From Aquabacterium commune (GTDB taxonomy: Bacteria; Pseudomonadota; Gammaproteobacteria; Burkholderiales; Burkholderiaceae_C): DNA of 64,000 nt. The translations under genes were made by a program, and so were the position numbers. The notes under the pieces are model-generated. The model saw only the letters and a program-made list of their open reading frames with translations. It did no database searches and was not told the origin of the DNA. Below are positions 27,901-36,255 of this stretch, piece after piece. The DNA lies in contig NZ_SNXW01000009.1 in assembly GCF_004362855.1 (NCBI RefSeq), forward strand, positions 62,001 to 126,000. Direction: 5' to 3'. Every line of letters begins with the position of its first letter. Within the stretch, counting starts at the first letter, position 1.

Positions 27901-30900
27901 ATGGCGCTCCTGTCGTGGGAACGGCTGAGGCGCCGCGCAATGTGCTCAGCACGGGCGGTGAGCTCATGGCCGTGGCAACCCGTGAACTCACGGTCGAGAA
28001 TGGCTTGACCATTGTGTCCACCGGGGCAGACACGGGTGCATCGCGGCGGTATGAAATCCAGAACGCGGGTGCTGCGCTGCAGGTTGGCAACTTGGCCAAC
28101 ACCGACATCAGCGTGGTATTCAGCGACGGCGCTTTGACGGAGACCGCACAGGGCAACCTGACGGCTGGCAAGGACGACAAGGCCGGCAATGTCAAGCTGC
28201 AGGGCAACTCGGTACAGTTGGACGCCACCCATGTGTTGTCCGTGGCCCAGTCCACCGAACTCATCACGCGATCCTTGAGCCTGGGCGGCCAGCGCGTGGC
28301 CGTTGGCGCAAGTGGCGAGGACGAGCTGGACGATGCCACGCTCTCGGTCAGCGACAAGTTGCTGACCGCAGCCAACAATGCAGACCGTCTCAAGCTGCGT
28401 TCTTACACGAGCATTGATTTCTATCGATCCGTCGAGCTGGGCTCCGATCAGATGACCCGACTGTCGCTGGACGCGCCGCAGTTGCTGGGGCGCGGTACCG
28501 CGGCAGACACGGCGGTCGTTCGTGCTCGCGAGGTGGTGCTGGCCAACAGCTCGGGCCGCAAGGCGCCAACCCAGCAGGTGACGGAGAACGGCAACTTCGT
28601 GACGAAGGCTGAGTTGGGGGCATCCGCGCTGCTGGTGAGCGCCAAGCCAGTCCTGCGCGATGGCAAAACGGGTGGCCTGACCATCGCTGCCTCCCTGACG
28701 GCTCAGCAGAGCGCTGAGGCGCAGGCGGGACAGCGCCTGGCCTTTGGCAAAGGCACGCTGCAAAGCGCCGGGGACATCATCTTCTCAGGCCGAGGCCAGA
28801 CCGTGGCACAGGGTGACTTGACCCTGCGCGCAGCCCGCGTCACCGCGGACAGCACGTCCGATCAGACCGTCGAAGCCACAGGGGCACTCAACATTGAGAA
28901 AGCCCCAGGCGGTAAAACGCTGAACGAGTCCCTGGGCGCCGGCGGCAAGGTGGCCCTGGCCGGAGCGACCGTGACCCAAGCAGGCCTCATCGACATCGAG
29001 GCTGGCCGGGTGAGCATGATGGGCGCGGGGGTGACTGGCCAGACCGACACCGTCGTTTTCGCTGAAGGTTCCGAGACGCGCGTGGATGGTCGCACCCTCA
29101 AGGTGTCAGACACTCACGCCGTGGCATCAGGTGGTGGGCAGATCACGGCCCAGGCCCGCACGGGCCGCATGGTGATCGATGGCGCGCTGTCAGCTGCCGC
29201 AGCCGCGATTCCGGAGGGGATGACGGGCGATGCGCCATACGCTGGCACCGTCACGTTGAAGGCGGCGGATGCCGTGGTGATGGGTGAGAAAGCGGCCATC
29301 AATCTGGAAGCCAGCAGTGGCAAGGGCGGCAATCTGAATGTCGATGCCGGCAAACTGCTGCTCGGTGACAGTGCACAGGCCGCAGCGCTGGCCAATGCCA
29401 GGGTCGCGCAGAGTGGTCTGGACAAGCTGATGGACATCAGCCGCAACGCCAGCGGCAATGCGCACCGCGCCGTGGATGTGCGCGTGCGCGCCGATGACCT
29501 CAGCCTCAACACGTCCGTCAAGGCTGCCATGGTGGCCCTGACGTCGGACAGCGGCAAAGTCACTTTGGGCGGGCAGTCCAAAATCGACGCCACGGCCCTG
29601 CAAGGTGGTGTGGTGCAACTGCAGGCCAAGGGTGACCTGACCCTGCAGACCGGTGCGCAGGTGTTGGCCCAGTCCACGCGTGCGGGCGCCAACGGAGGGG
29701 ACATCCTCCTGTCCTCCACAAGCGGCCAAGTGCTTTTGGGCAAGGCCACGGTCAAGGCTGACAGCGAGGGTGACACTGCCGATGGCCGCATCGTCATCCG
29801 CGCAGGCCAGACCCAGGATGCGGCTGGCAACTACACCGGCGACGTGAATGTGGGTTTGCTGCCTGCAGGCGCAGCCGATGCAGTGGATGACAAGCTGACG
29901 CTGCAAGCGGGTCAGATCGAGATCGAAGCCGTGCGCGTGTACAAGGACGCGGCTGACACTGCAGTCAACGCACAACACACCAGCCTCATCGCTGGGGTCA
30001 GCAGTGGCCAGGCCTGGGGTCTGACCACCCTGGTCGAAGACGCTGCCAAATTCGCCACGGACACCAACAAAGCCAAAGTTTTGAACAATCTGGGCTTGAG
30101 CAACCGTCCTGAGGTGCACGTCAAGGCCGGTGTGGAGGTGCAAACTTTGGGCAACCTCACGGTGGACAATGGCACCACCGAGATCACGCTCAACACGGTG
30201 AGGGCAGGTACAGAGCCGATCACGCTCACCATCCGCTCAGCAGGGGACATCAATGTCAACAGCACGGTGAGCGACGGTTTCACCGCGGCCAGCGGCATCC
30301 TGAGCACCGCGGCCGGTGACGCCACTTCCATGCGCTTCGTGGCCGGTGCAGACACCTCGTCGGCCAAGCTATCGGCCACACAGGCTGATGCAACAAAGGG
30401 GCACTTCACGCTGGCGGGTGGCAAGTTCATCCGCACCACGGCAGGTTCCATCGACGTCAACGCTTCGGGCGACGTGCGCTTGATGGCGCCGACGCTGGCG
30501 ACGTCATCGGCCATCTACGTGGCGGGCCGGACGTCGGCCCTGGCCAGCAATGAGCGCGTCACGTCCAACCCGTCTGCCAACGCCAGGTTCACTGAGCGCG
30601 GTGGGCGCCTCACGGTGGCGGCGGGCGGCAACGTTGGCAGCTACTTCCTCGACAGCGACAATGCCAACGCGTTGACCCAGCAGCAGGTGGCCCAGATGAC
30701 GGGCAACTATTTCTTCCACGGTGGCACGACGGCTATTCCGGTGGCTTGGTGGACGGGCTTCAACGCTTTCCGCCAGGGCTTTGGTTCTTTCGGTGGCGGC
30801 AACATCAGCGTCACTGCAGGCAATGCCGTGAGCAACGTGGCGGTGGTCGCACCCACGAGTGCTCGCACGGTGCAGGTGGTGGATGCCGCAGGCAAGGTGT

Positions 30901-33509
30901 TGCGCACGGAACTCAAGGAGCTCAACGGCGGCAACATCGAGGTGCTGGCCGGTGGCGACATCGACGGCGGTGTCTATTTCCTGGGCCGTGGCCAGGGACG
31001 CATTGCGGCCGGTGGTTCGCTCAACCGAGGGGCGGACCAAGTGTCGGACAAGCTCGTTGATGGCGTCGTCCCTCGTCCTGATGGCACAGTCGTCTATGAG
31101 CCTGGCGCCATGTTGGGCTTGATGGCTGGCACTTGGGATGTGTCCGCTCTGAAGGACCTGAACGTGTCCTACATCTTCAACCCGACGGTGCTGCCTTTCC
31201 GCACCAACGGTCAGAGTCCGTACAACACCGGCAACATCACCAATGCCGCCTCGGGGTTGAATGCCAACAATGCATCGGTGTACTTCACGTACGCCGCAGA
31301 CGCTGGCGTGACCCTGACCTCTGTGCAAGGCAGCGTGAACTGGGAAACCAATGCCCAGGCGCTCAATTTGATGCACAGGAACGCGGACGCCACGTCAGCC
31401 GCCGCTGGCATTGGCTTGACTCCTACAGGCGCGGCGGCGTCGACATTGGGCTCGCTGGCCAGCGTGGCGCCGCCTGTGGTCAGCATCAACAGCCTCCAAG
31501 GCAATGTGCTGATCAACACGGCCGGTCGTGCTTTGGCAGAGGAAAACGGCACCATACCGAGCACCAACGGCATTGCGGTGCAACCCATTTACGTGATGCC
31601 GACCGCCAAATCGGACGTCAACATCTACGCGGCCCAAGACCTGGTTCTGCAGGGCAATTTGCAGCTCTTGGACGCCCAGCAGGCGCAGCTGGGCTTGCCC
31701 AGTATGACGAAGCCTGCATTGGTGGCTGGCAACACCACCACGCTCACCAGCAACAACATTGCAGCGCTGAACAATAACTTGCAGCCAGGCTCCAGCACGA
31801 CGGTGACCTCTGCCAACGGCCTGCGCGTATCGAGTGATCTGGATGTTCTGAGTGCAACGACCATCAGCGACCTGGGGCAGGCCGCCAACGCCAAGGTGGT
31901 GCACGTTTACGCCGGGAGGGACATTGTTTTTGATACCAAGACAGATGACGGTCTGGTGGTCGATCCATTCTTGCGCAGCAATCGGCCGATGGAGTTGGTG
32001 GCGGGTCGTGACATGGTCAATCCTGCGGTTATCGGCCAGAACTTCACAGAAGACGATGTGACCCGCATCGCGGCAGGCCGTGACATCACTGGTGGCACCA
32101 CCACCAGCAGCCAGATATTGCTGGGCGGGCCCGGTGCCTTGCGTGTCGAGGCGGGCCGTGACATCAACCTCAACCAGTCGCTGGGTGTGGTTGCGGTGGG
32201 CAATGAGATCAACACTGCCTTGCCCGAGCAGTCGGCCAAGATCACACTGTCTGCAGGCAATGCACGTACCGTCAACCTCTCGCAGTTGTTGGCCCAGCAC
32301 GGGGCTGACCCTGCCTTGCGCTTGGCCATGAACGCTGCGCTGGAAGCCAGCAAGCTGCCTGTGCCTGGGGGCGCGGACAGCTGGGCGGCGCTCGGCTTCG
32401 AGGCTGCCCTGTCCGCCTTCAGCGGGCTGACAGACGGGCACCAGGTGGCTGCAGTGAGCCAATACCTCAATGCGGTCTTCGTGGCGCGCTATCTGCCTGA
32501 CCAGGCCGGTCGTTCCGACGCTTACTACCGCTCTGACGCTTTCCTGCGACTCAAGCAGGAGGCCATGTGGAAGGAGGCCATCAGCCTGGCGGGTCAAGCC
32601 GTGGCCATTGCCGTGTCCAGCAACGCGGCGGAGGAAGCCACTCGCGCAGCGCAGCGCAAGGCTCTGTTCGCGCAGGCTGCCGGTGTGGTGGACCTTGCTG
32701 GCTTGGGCGCCAGCTTCAATCGCAGCGGTGACATCAACCTCTCCAATGCCAAGGTCCATAACCTGGGTCTGGGTGGCGGCACGCAGTTGGGACAAGTGGA
32801 CAACAGCCTGGGAGGCATCGATTTGGTCGCGGCTGGACAAGTCACCGCAGGCCTGCCAAGCGCCGATGCGAGGAAACCCGGTGGCTTCATCAACTTCCAG
32901 GGTGGCAGCTTCCGTTCTTTGACGGGTGGTGACTTCCTGGCAGAAGACCAGAAGGTCATTGTGGTGGGACGTGGCAACCTGTACATCTACACGCTGGATG
33001 GCAGCATCGACTCGGGCAAGGGCTCCAACACGAGTGCGGCCAAGCCACTGCCTGTACGCGTGTTCGACGCAACGACCGGCCGCGTGATCACGCAGGGCCA
33101 GCCGCCGACCTCGGGCAGCGGCTTCCAGGCGGTGGGGGCGCCCAGTGACGTGGAAACCGTGATCGGCTTGTACGCACCCAACGGTGAAATCCGCGCCCTG
33201 GACGCCTTCATCAAGGGCAGCAAGGTCGAGATCGCTGCACCCAAGGTGGTTGGCGCTGACAACATCGCTAACGCCACTGGCACCACGGCCCCACCGCCGC
33301 CAGTGGTCTCCTTGAGCCTGACGCCCAAGGTGGCTGATACGGCAGCGGGCGTGGCGCAGGCGATCGATGCTGGTGACGCACGCGGCCGAGACAAGGCGTC
33401 CTCGTCGATGCTGACCGTGGAGCTGTTGGGCTTCGGTGACGGCAACGCCACAGCGGCTGGCGCCGCCGAGCCACCCAAAGAAAAAGACAAAGACAAAGAA
33501 AAGCGCTGA
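21930..33509 (+). CDS. Giant TpsA filamentous haemagglutinin-family exoprotein, DUF3739-type end
   Basis: 3,859 residues in one uninterrupted frame, AGGAAG before ATG 21930. An extended signal peptide (basic MNKHVHRLVFDRRRG, hydrophobic core near residues 37-55) leads to the TPS domain at ~84-240, with VLNWDSFDIANGYTVRFVQP (~136), NTAGVIFGNNARVDT (~186) and SFGGD (~229). Most of the rest is repetitive parallel beta-helix sequence. A helical segment (AEKAQFAADKAAYEADLKVY) interrupts it near residue 450, and another helical island lies near 3,450-3,600. The end (GGIDLVAAGQVTAGLP, LDGSIDSGKGSNTSAAKPLP, LYAPNGEIRALDAFIKG) matches the DUF3739 haemagglutinin subgroup known from Pseudomonas PdtA-like proteins. 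A Lys/Glu/Asp tail follows. I find no cysteine anywhere, as expected for TPS cargo. Likely surface-bound or released adhesin; true role unknown. Confidence 0.93.
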   Translation: MNKHVHRLVFDRRRGMRVPAHEHARSAGKAAGGQTRAVALVSALSLLAATEGAVAQMRADGAVDSTAVTRPQGAVSVVPAARPVSELVRSALELTQANLPKYTADGKWALNTGSYTDPKFSDDGKILTLTQKGTTIVLNWDSFDIANGYTVRFVQPDGGRALNRVHNLTPSVINGVLTATGEVMLENTAGVIFGNNARVDTRSMVATALKVSDAAFEAGIRSYRKGQASFGGDNTAVNGFVAVERGAQIRSLPGGDVILVAPRVVNQGLIETPQGQAILAAGKTVYLYAPLDLAQRGLLVAIDNFDEAALATAPDLGSVENARVSSDTNSGTIRADKGTINLVGAAIRQKGTLTATTAVKGQNGAIFLTAMKDTVTRTPENDKGALVRVANNTGTVELGGGSVTEVLPSVDGLLLSQAQVNEGKIGVSPDEVMRVRDKPVAPKTLASTATDAEKAQFAADKAAYEADLKVYEALLQQASDTFYRSRIDIIGKEITLRAGSAVQAPAGEVNILATSNWATSPLNNSQSALGKDDSRIVMEAGAKVDVSGLNNLLLPASRNQLQGRLFSIELADSPLQRDGVIYRADLLADARRRITIGDVTGLYNDIRYSAAEYSTAGGMLRMQAQGAMLLDAGASIDFSGGKVTYDAGTLVSSLLLRNGAVARLEDASKDLRYSELISDPSSATEDELARLGLADPGVTAPNVLESQTVGMSAGVALMSAPVMSLGATLNGGVTMSDVQRLSTDVAERDKAFNTSITLGAVTDFSRVVNRSAALTTQPHLYASLKPTAGLLVLGQHHGTVSNGVEERTVQSSIQVTTSGLSLPTLASAWTTESWQQTLAQVGTDLKVSAALINAAGLAGLTLQADKVSIGSAVQGDLPALSLASGGSFEANAFSGVQVDGRIASAGGAISLLARKEGADVVLGSTASLDAAGTVRDERVSAAPANEGVARKGGTVTLQAARSVLAATGSDIDVSGAAWRSSGGAYVQGTAGELSIAVNQQYLDKTSAPAGTLSLGSTLSAYDFSAGGTFTLKGIPALVIGGTRKGAFAIGNQLFADRGFGKLDVTTIGHIDIASGALVQPTLVNMVPTAARLAGLTAQPYELTVLEAGRRQPFRLTLKAEALPGTTAADTTSGLPNGANLTVGQGALIDVGIGGAIDLSAGGSIEMDGTLRALAGNVSLKLLGTRGASATDTSAFEAQGYLKGQRIHLDNDALIDVSGVVKSYLIDGGLAAFLGLGQREVGEVLSGGTVTLGGSDGTATRGQLIMDKDATIRLNGVSGLLDRSALPGKSLISAGAGTLNIMSTDGFQLLGKVEAAAPNASVSGGTINIALSQEGLVDRTDPALVAEDGVEFKKYPEGQRSIRITGSQAQAVTLAESGLGFGEGVVSAELLNTSGFDRIQLRADQSVQLNAGANLVAADNRTRLQSVVLNASVIDVADGAGHTIQAHQVSMGPKGKPGDALPVALPQVTAASKRAAAGDLGGTGSLEVQAGLIEVVGDTAVLGTDKLTLNATLAPAAAASLGRTNGEIRFVGQSSASNAALTGQLSFSGELNLVAGQVYATTLSKFNVKGYDTAGADMKGTLNILTPSAGISSSQTPLSALAALNLRANSITLDGTVRQPFGSIDVEANTLTLTGRADLSVSGDGTKVPVGTTLNQTQWVYGTQGTVTTTGTAANIAPKDNATAIDLSQLPLNKQITLNGKTQLKIDSQSAVDVRAGGDIVASEFKQGVGGTTDTYLRKNVFAVLPNYSYDFAPTDADIGATAQKVGSTLRAGDQITIATDNGVLKAGTYTLMDARYGILPGAVLVSATTLPVTAPLPVAVQNDDGSVIVSGHRKATGTAQSGGGDQRLALTLEPEATFRKKSEVILTSGNAYQQQQSVRSGNTLFNPGDAGRVSLLSEKAFDWAARFNFSGKAQEGLSAGQFDLSMLNMVVQADPSQAGPTGAKSVSLDQLNALGADSVLLGGKRTTQADGSIKVERNANSITFQADLDANGAPVVGTAEAPRNVLSTGGELMAVATRELTVENGLTIVSTGADTGASRRYEIQNAGAALQVGNLANTDISVVFSDGALTETAQGNLTAGKDDKAGNVKLQGNSVQLDATHVLSVAQSTELITRSLSLGGQRVAVGASGEDELDDATLSVSDKLLTAANNADRLKLRSYTSIDFYRSVELGSDQMTRLSLDAPQLLGRGTAADTAVVRAREVVLANSSGRKAPTQQVTENGNFVTKAELGASALLVSAKPVLRDGKTGGLTIAASLTAQQSAEAQAGQRLAFGKGTLQSAGDIIFSGRGQTVAQGDLTLRAARVTADSTSDQTVEATGALNIEKAPGGKTLNESLGAGGKVALAGATVTQAGLIDIEAGRVSMMGAGVTGQTDTVVFAEGSETRVDGRTLKVSDTHAVASGGGQITAQARTGRMVIDGALSAAAAAIPEGMTGDAPYAGTVTLKAADAVVMGEKAAINLEASSGKGGNLNVDAGKLLLGDSAQAAALANARVAQSGLDKLMDISRNASGNAHRAVDVRVRADDLSLNTSVKAAMVALTSDSGKVTLGGQSKIDATALQGGVVQLQAKGDLTLQTGAQVLAQSTRAGANGGDILLSSTSGQVLLGKATVKADSEGDTADGRIVIRAGQTQDAAGNYTGDVNVGLLPAGAADAVDDKLTLQAGQIEIEAVRVYKDAADTAVNAQHTSLIAGVSSGQAWGLTTLVEDAAKFATDTNKAKVLNNLGLSNRPEVHVKAGVEVQTLGNLTVDNGTTEITLNTVRAGTEPITLTIRSAGDINVNSTVSDGFTAASGILSTAAGDATSMRFVAGADTSSAKLSATQADATKGHFTLAGGKFIRTTAGSIDVNASGDVRLMAPTLATSSAIYVAGRTSALASNERVTSNPSANARFTERGGRLTVAAGGNVGSYFLDSDNANALTQQQVAQMTGNYFFHGGTTAIPVAWWTGFNAFRQGFGSFGGGNISVTAGNAVSNVAVVAPTSARTVQVVDAAGKVLRTELKELNGGNIEVLAGGDIDGGVYFLGRGQGRIAAGGSLNRGADQVSDKLVDGVVPRPDGTVVYEPGAMLGLMAGTWDVSALKDLNVSYIFNPTVLPFRTNGQSPYNTGNITNAASGLNANNASVYFTYAADAGVTLTSVQGSVNWETNAQALNLMHRNADATSAAAGIGLTPTGAAASTLGSLASVAPPVVSINSLQGNVLINTAGRALAEENGTIPSTNGIAVQPIYVMPTAKSDVNIYAAQDLVLQGNLQLLDAQQAQLGLPSMTKPALVAGNTTTLTSNNIAALNNNLQPGSSTTVTSANGLRVSSDLDVLSATTISDLGQAANAKVVHVYAGRDIVFDTKTDDGLVVDPFLRSNRPMELVAGRDMVNPAVIGQNFTEDDVTRIAAGRDITGGTTTSSQILLGGPGALRVEAGRDINLNQSLGVVAVGNEINTALPEQSAKITLSAGNARTVNLSQLLAQHGADPALRLAMNAALEASKLPVPGGADSWAALGFEAALSAFSGLTDGHQVAAVSQYLNAVFVARYLPDQAGRSDAYYRSDAFLRLKQEAMWKEAISLAGQAVAIAVSSNAAEEATRAAQRKALFAQAAGVVDLAGLGASFNRSGDINLSNAKVHNLGLGGGTQLGQVDNSLGGIDLVAAGQVTAGLPSADARKPGGFINFQGGSFRSLTGGDFLAEDQKVIVVGRGNLYIYTLDGSIDSGKGSNTSAAKPLPVRVFDATTGRVITQGQPPTSGSGFQAVGAPSDVETVIGLYAPNGEIRALDAFIKGSKVEIAAPKVVGADNIANATGTTAPPPPVVSLSLTPKVADTAAGVAQAIDAGDARGRDKASSSMLTVELLGFGDGNATAAGAAEPPKEKDKDKEKR

Positions 33510-33530
33510 TCCCGCCGAGGGCCAGGCCCT

Positions 33531-33555
33531 GATCCAGGGGGGAGCCCCCCGGATC
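33531..33555 (+). terminator. G/C hairpin after tpsA
   Basis: GATCC-A-GGGGGG (33531-33542) pairs with CCCCCC-GGATC (33545-33555) with one bulged A and a very short loop. It lies 21 bases past the tpsA stop. The following CCTCATTTG has only a short T run. It may lower expression into the ExbB-fusion gene or stabilise the long tpsA mRNA. Confidence 0.5.
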
Positions 33556-33591
33556 CCTCATTTGTGAATGTTGCGTGACTGGTTTTTGGGG

Positions 33592-33618
33592 TGCATTGAT
33601 CCGTATGGATTCAATGCA
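33592..33618. promoter_or_regulatory. Inverted repeat upstream of the DUF2341-ExbB gene
   Basis: TGCATTGATCC (33592-33602) and GGATTCAATGCA (33607-33618) are near-perfect inverted arms differing by one inserted T, with a GTAT centre. It is in the 170-base gap between tpsA and the ExbB fusion, in AT-richer sequence. It could be an operator of a dimeric regulator or a small hairpin; neither is proven. Confidence 0.4.
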
Positions 33619-33679
33619 TTCCCTAACCAGGACACATGATTTTTCAATAATCCACTCTCTTTTCTTCACCGGTCTGATC

Positions 33680-35386
33680 ATGAAGATCAAGCGCATCCTC
33701 ACTTCGACGTTGTTCGCAGCAGCAGTTTGTCTGCCCACCCTGGCGCAAGCTTGGTGGAACGCCGATTTCAAGCACCGCACCAAGGTGGTGTTGAACACCA
33801 CCGCCCAAGGCGTGGAAACCAAGGAAGCCCTGTCGGGTGTGGTCGTGCCGGTGCGCTTGCACTCGGGCAACTTCGACTTCCTGGGCGCCAAGCCGGACGG
33901 CGCCGACCTGCGCGTGGTGGCCGCTGACGACAAGACCCCGCTGAAGTACTGGGTCGAGCGCTTCGACGGTGCCAATGAGTTGGCCGTGGTCTGGGTTCAA
34001 CTGCCCAACACCCTGCCCGGCACGGACAAGAACCTGGTCCATGTGTATGCCGGCAACGAAGCCGCTGCCGCCGAGGCCACCAGCCCCGCCATCTTCGACG
34101 GCGCCATGGCCGCGGCCATCACCTTCGCTGGCAAGACTGGCGAAACGGCCGATGACGTCAGCGCCCAGGTCAAGTCCGCAGGCCCCGTGGCCCGCGAGAA
34201 CACCGGCCTGATCGGTGTGGCCGCCAAGCTCGACGGCCAGCCCCTCACCTGGACCTCCGACAAGCTCAAGGCCGGTGGCACCGGCCCCTACAGCGTGAGC
34301 CTGTGGTTCAAGCCCGAAGCCGTCACGGGCACCTTGTTCAAGCAAGGCCCCCTGTCGCTGGCCCTGGCCAATGGCAAGGCCACCGCATCGCTGGGCGCCG
34401 CCACGGCGGTTGGCGGTGAGCTGCCGACCGCTGCCTGGGCCCACCTGGCCGTGACCGTGGGCAACGGCAAGCTGACCTTGTACGTCAACGGTGCCCAGGC
34501 CGCCCAGGCCGATGTGCCCGCGACCGTGGCCCCCATCGAAGGCGCCCTGTCGGTGGGCCAAGGCATCACTGGCCTGGTGGACCAACTGGAAGTCGCTGGC
34601 ACCGTGCGCAGCGCCGACTGGGTCAAGTTCGCCCACGCCGCCCAAAGCGCCGACGCCAAGCTCGTGCTGTCCACCACGCAAACGCCTGACACGGCCGATG
34701 CCGACGCGGGCCACGGCGAGAAGGGCCACTTCGCCATCCTGGTCGAGAACCTCACCACCGACGCCTGGGTCGTCATCATCATCCTGGCCATCATGTTCGT
34801 GATCGCCGTCTGGGTGATGTACGACAAGGCCGTGCTGGTGGGTCGTGCCGACAAGGACAACCTGAAGTTCCTCAGCAACTTCCGCAGCGCCAAGGACGTG
34901 CTGTCCGTGGGCACCACCGACATGAAGCACTCGCAGCTGGCACGCCTCTACAACGCCGGCCTGCGCGAGCTGAACAAGCGCGACGTGGGCAAACCCGGCG
35001 CGGCCCCCTTGTCGGGTGCTTCGCTGGACGCCGTCAAGGCCGCGGTCGATGCCGACCTGATCCGCGAAAGTCACACCCTCAACAGCAAGATCGTGCTGCT
35101 GACCATCGCCATCTCGGGCGGCCCCTTCCTGGGCCTGCTGGGCACGGTGGTGGGCGTGATGATCACCTTCGCGGCGATTGCCGCGGCTGGCGACGTCAAC
35201 GTCAACGCCATCGCCCCCGGCATCGCGGCTGCGCTGCTGGCCACCGTGGCCGGTCTGGCCGTCGCCATCCCCGCGCTGTTTGGCTACAACTACCTGGCCG
35301 CGCGCATCAAGAACATCTCGTCCGACATGGGCATCTTTGTCGATGAGTTCATCACCCGTGTCGCCGAGAACCACGGTGCCCGCTGA
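33680..35386 (+). CDS. DUF2341-LamG-ExbB fusion: MotA/TolQ/ExbB proton-channel protein with periplasmic sensor-like modules
   Basis: 568 residues. Sec signal peptide (residues 1-24, ending TLAQA/WWN). DUF2341 region at ~25-130 (WWNADFKHRTKVVLN, PLKYWVERFDGANELAVVWV). LamG/concanavalin-like sandwich at ~150-340 (GTGPYSVSLWFKPEAVTGTL, WAHLAVTVGNGKLTLYVNGA). Then ExbB: TM1 from ~361 (AWVVIIILAIMFVIAVWVMY), a cytoplasmic loop, TM2 from ~469 (GPFLGLLGTVVGVMITFAAI) and TM3 ~509-537 (IAAALLATVAGLAVAIPALF). ExbB is usually ~230-250 residues, so more than half of this protein is extra periplasmic sequence. The frame is continuous and the gene heads exbD-exbD-tonB, so it is a true fusion. It should form the proton-driven stator of a Ton system. 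Confidence 0.9.
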   Translation: MKIKRILTSTLFAAAVCLPTLAQAWWNADFKHRTKVVLNTTAQGVETKEALSGVVVPVRLHSGNFDFLGAKPDGADLRVVAADDKTPLKYWVERFDGANELAVVWVQLPNTLPGTDKNLVHVYAGNEAAAAEATSPAIFDGAMAAAITFAGKTGETADDVSAQVKSAGPVARENTGLIGVAAKLDGQPLTWTSDKLKAGGTGPYSVSLWFKPEAVTGTLFKQGPLSLALANGKATASLGAATAVGGELPTAAWAHLAVTVGNGKLTLYVNGAQAAQADVPATVAPIEGALSVGQGITGLVDQLEVAGTVRSADWVKFAHAAQSADAKLVLSTTQTPDTADADAGHGEKGHFAILVENLTTDAWVVIIILAIMFVIAVWVMYDKAVLVGRADKDNLKFLSNFRSAKDVLSVGTTDMKHSQLARLYNAGLRELNKRDVGKPGAAPLSGASLDAVKAAVDADLIRESHTLNSKIVLLTIAISGGPFLGLLGTVVGVMITFAAIAAAGDVNVNAIAPGIAAALLATVAGLAVAIPALFGYNYLAARIKNISSDMGIFVDEFITRVAENHGAR

Positions 35387-35436
35387 GCGCGCACAAGGCT
35401 TGGTCATGGCAGTCAGCATGAACACGGGGGTTGAGC

Positions 35437-35844
35437 ATGGCCGGTGATGTCAAAGGCGATCTGCAGGCGTACGACGACATCAACGTCACGCCCATGCTCG
35501 ATCTCGCCTACGTGCTGCTGGTCGTGTTCATCATCATGACCACGGCCTCGGTGCAGGGCGTGAAGGTGACGCCCCCGCTGACCCAGGCGGCCAACAACCT
35601 GGCCAAGCCACAGACCAAGGGCATCACCATCACGGCCGATGGCCAGGTCTATCTGGACGCCTACCCCGTGAGCATGGACGAGCTGCAAACCACCCTGGCC
35701 CAGTACAAGGCCGCCAACCCTGCGCTGCCGGTGGTGCTGAAGGCCGACGCGGCCACCCAGTACGAGAAGGTCATGCAGGTGCTGGAAATCGCCAAGCGCC
35801 TGGACATCACCGAAATCGGCTTGGCCACCAAACGCGCGCAATGA
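35437..35844 (+). CDS. exbD: ExbD/TolR-family proton-channel subunit 1
   Basis: 135-residue single-pass inner-membrane protein. NVTPMLDLAYVLLVVFIIMT carries the essential membrane Asp (D22) of ExbD. The periplasmic domain GITITADGQVYLDAYPVSMD and VVLKADAATQYEKVMQVLEI is the standard ExbD/TolR fold. ATG 35437 is used; a TTG at 35431 is possible. It partners the ExbB fusion 50 bases upstream and is followed by a second exbD 8 bases downstream. Confidence 0.95.
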   Translation: MAGDVKGDLQAYDDINVTPMLDLAYVLLVVFIIMTTASVQGVKVTPPLTQAANNLAKPQTKGITITADGQVYLDAYPVSMDELQTTLAQYKAANPALPVVLKADAATQYEKVMQVLEIAKRLDITEIGLATKRAQ

Positions 35845-35852
35845 GCTGAGCC

Positions 35853-36254
35853 ATGCAGGTCCAAGACGAAACCAAACCCTACGACAGCATCAACGTCACG
35901 CCGATGCTGGACCTGGCCTATGTGCTGCTGGTCGTGTTCATCCTGATGACCACGGCTTCGGTGCAGGGCCTGAGCATCAACATGCCCAAGCCCAGCAACA
36001 AGCCCAGCACCGAGAAGCACGAGCTCAAGGTGGTGCAGGTGATGCCGGGCGGTGCCTTGCTGCTCAATGGCGTGCCGGTCACGGCCACCCAGCTCGAGAG
36101 CGAGCTGGTCCAGGCCAAGCAGCGCGACCCGAAGATGAGCGTGGCCATCAAGGGCGACGCCCGTTCGCAATACGCCCAGGTGGTCACCGTGATCGACCTG
36201 TGCAACAAGCTGGAGGTGTCCATGGGCCTGGTCACCGCCAAGATCGGAACCTGA
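35853..36254 (+). CDS. exbD: ExbD/TolR-family proton-channel subunit 2
   Basis: 133-residue paralogue of the preceding protein, with the same NVTPMLDLAYVLLVVFILMT membrane helix and Asp at residue 20. The periplasmic part differs (VQVMPGGALLLNGVPVTATQ, VAIKGDARSQYAQVVTVIDL). The near-identical membrane helices but divergent periplasmic domains suggest an ExbD heterodimer in one channel. The TGA is one base from the tonB ATG (TGAGATG), implying coupled translation. Confidence 0.95.
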   Translation: MQVQDETKPYDSINVTPMLDLAYVLLVVFILMTTASVQGLSINMPKPSNKPSTEKHELKVVQVMPGGALLLNGVPVTATQLESELVQAKQRDPKMSVAIKGDARSQYAQVVTVIDLCNKLEVSMGLVTAKIGT

Positions 36255-36255
36255 G

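Noticed and set aside
33680-35386. ExbB fusion as an assembly error joining two genes
   Set aside because: The frame is continuous, codon use is uniform, and signal peptide, LamG, linker and membrane helices follow in sensible order.
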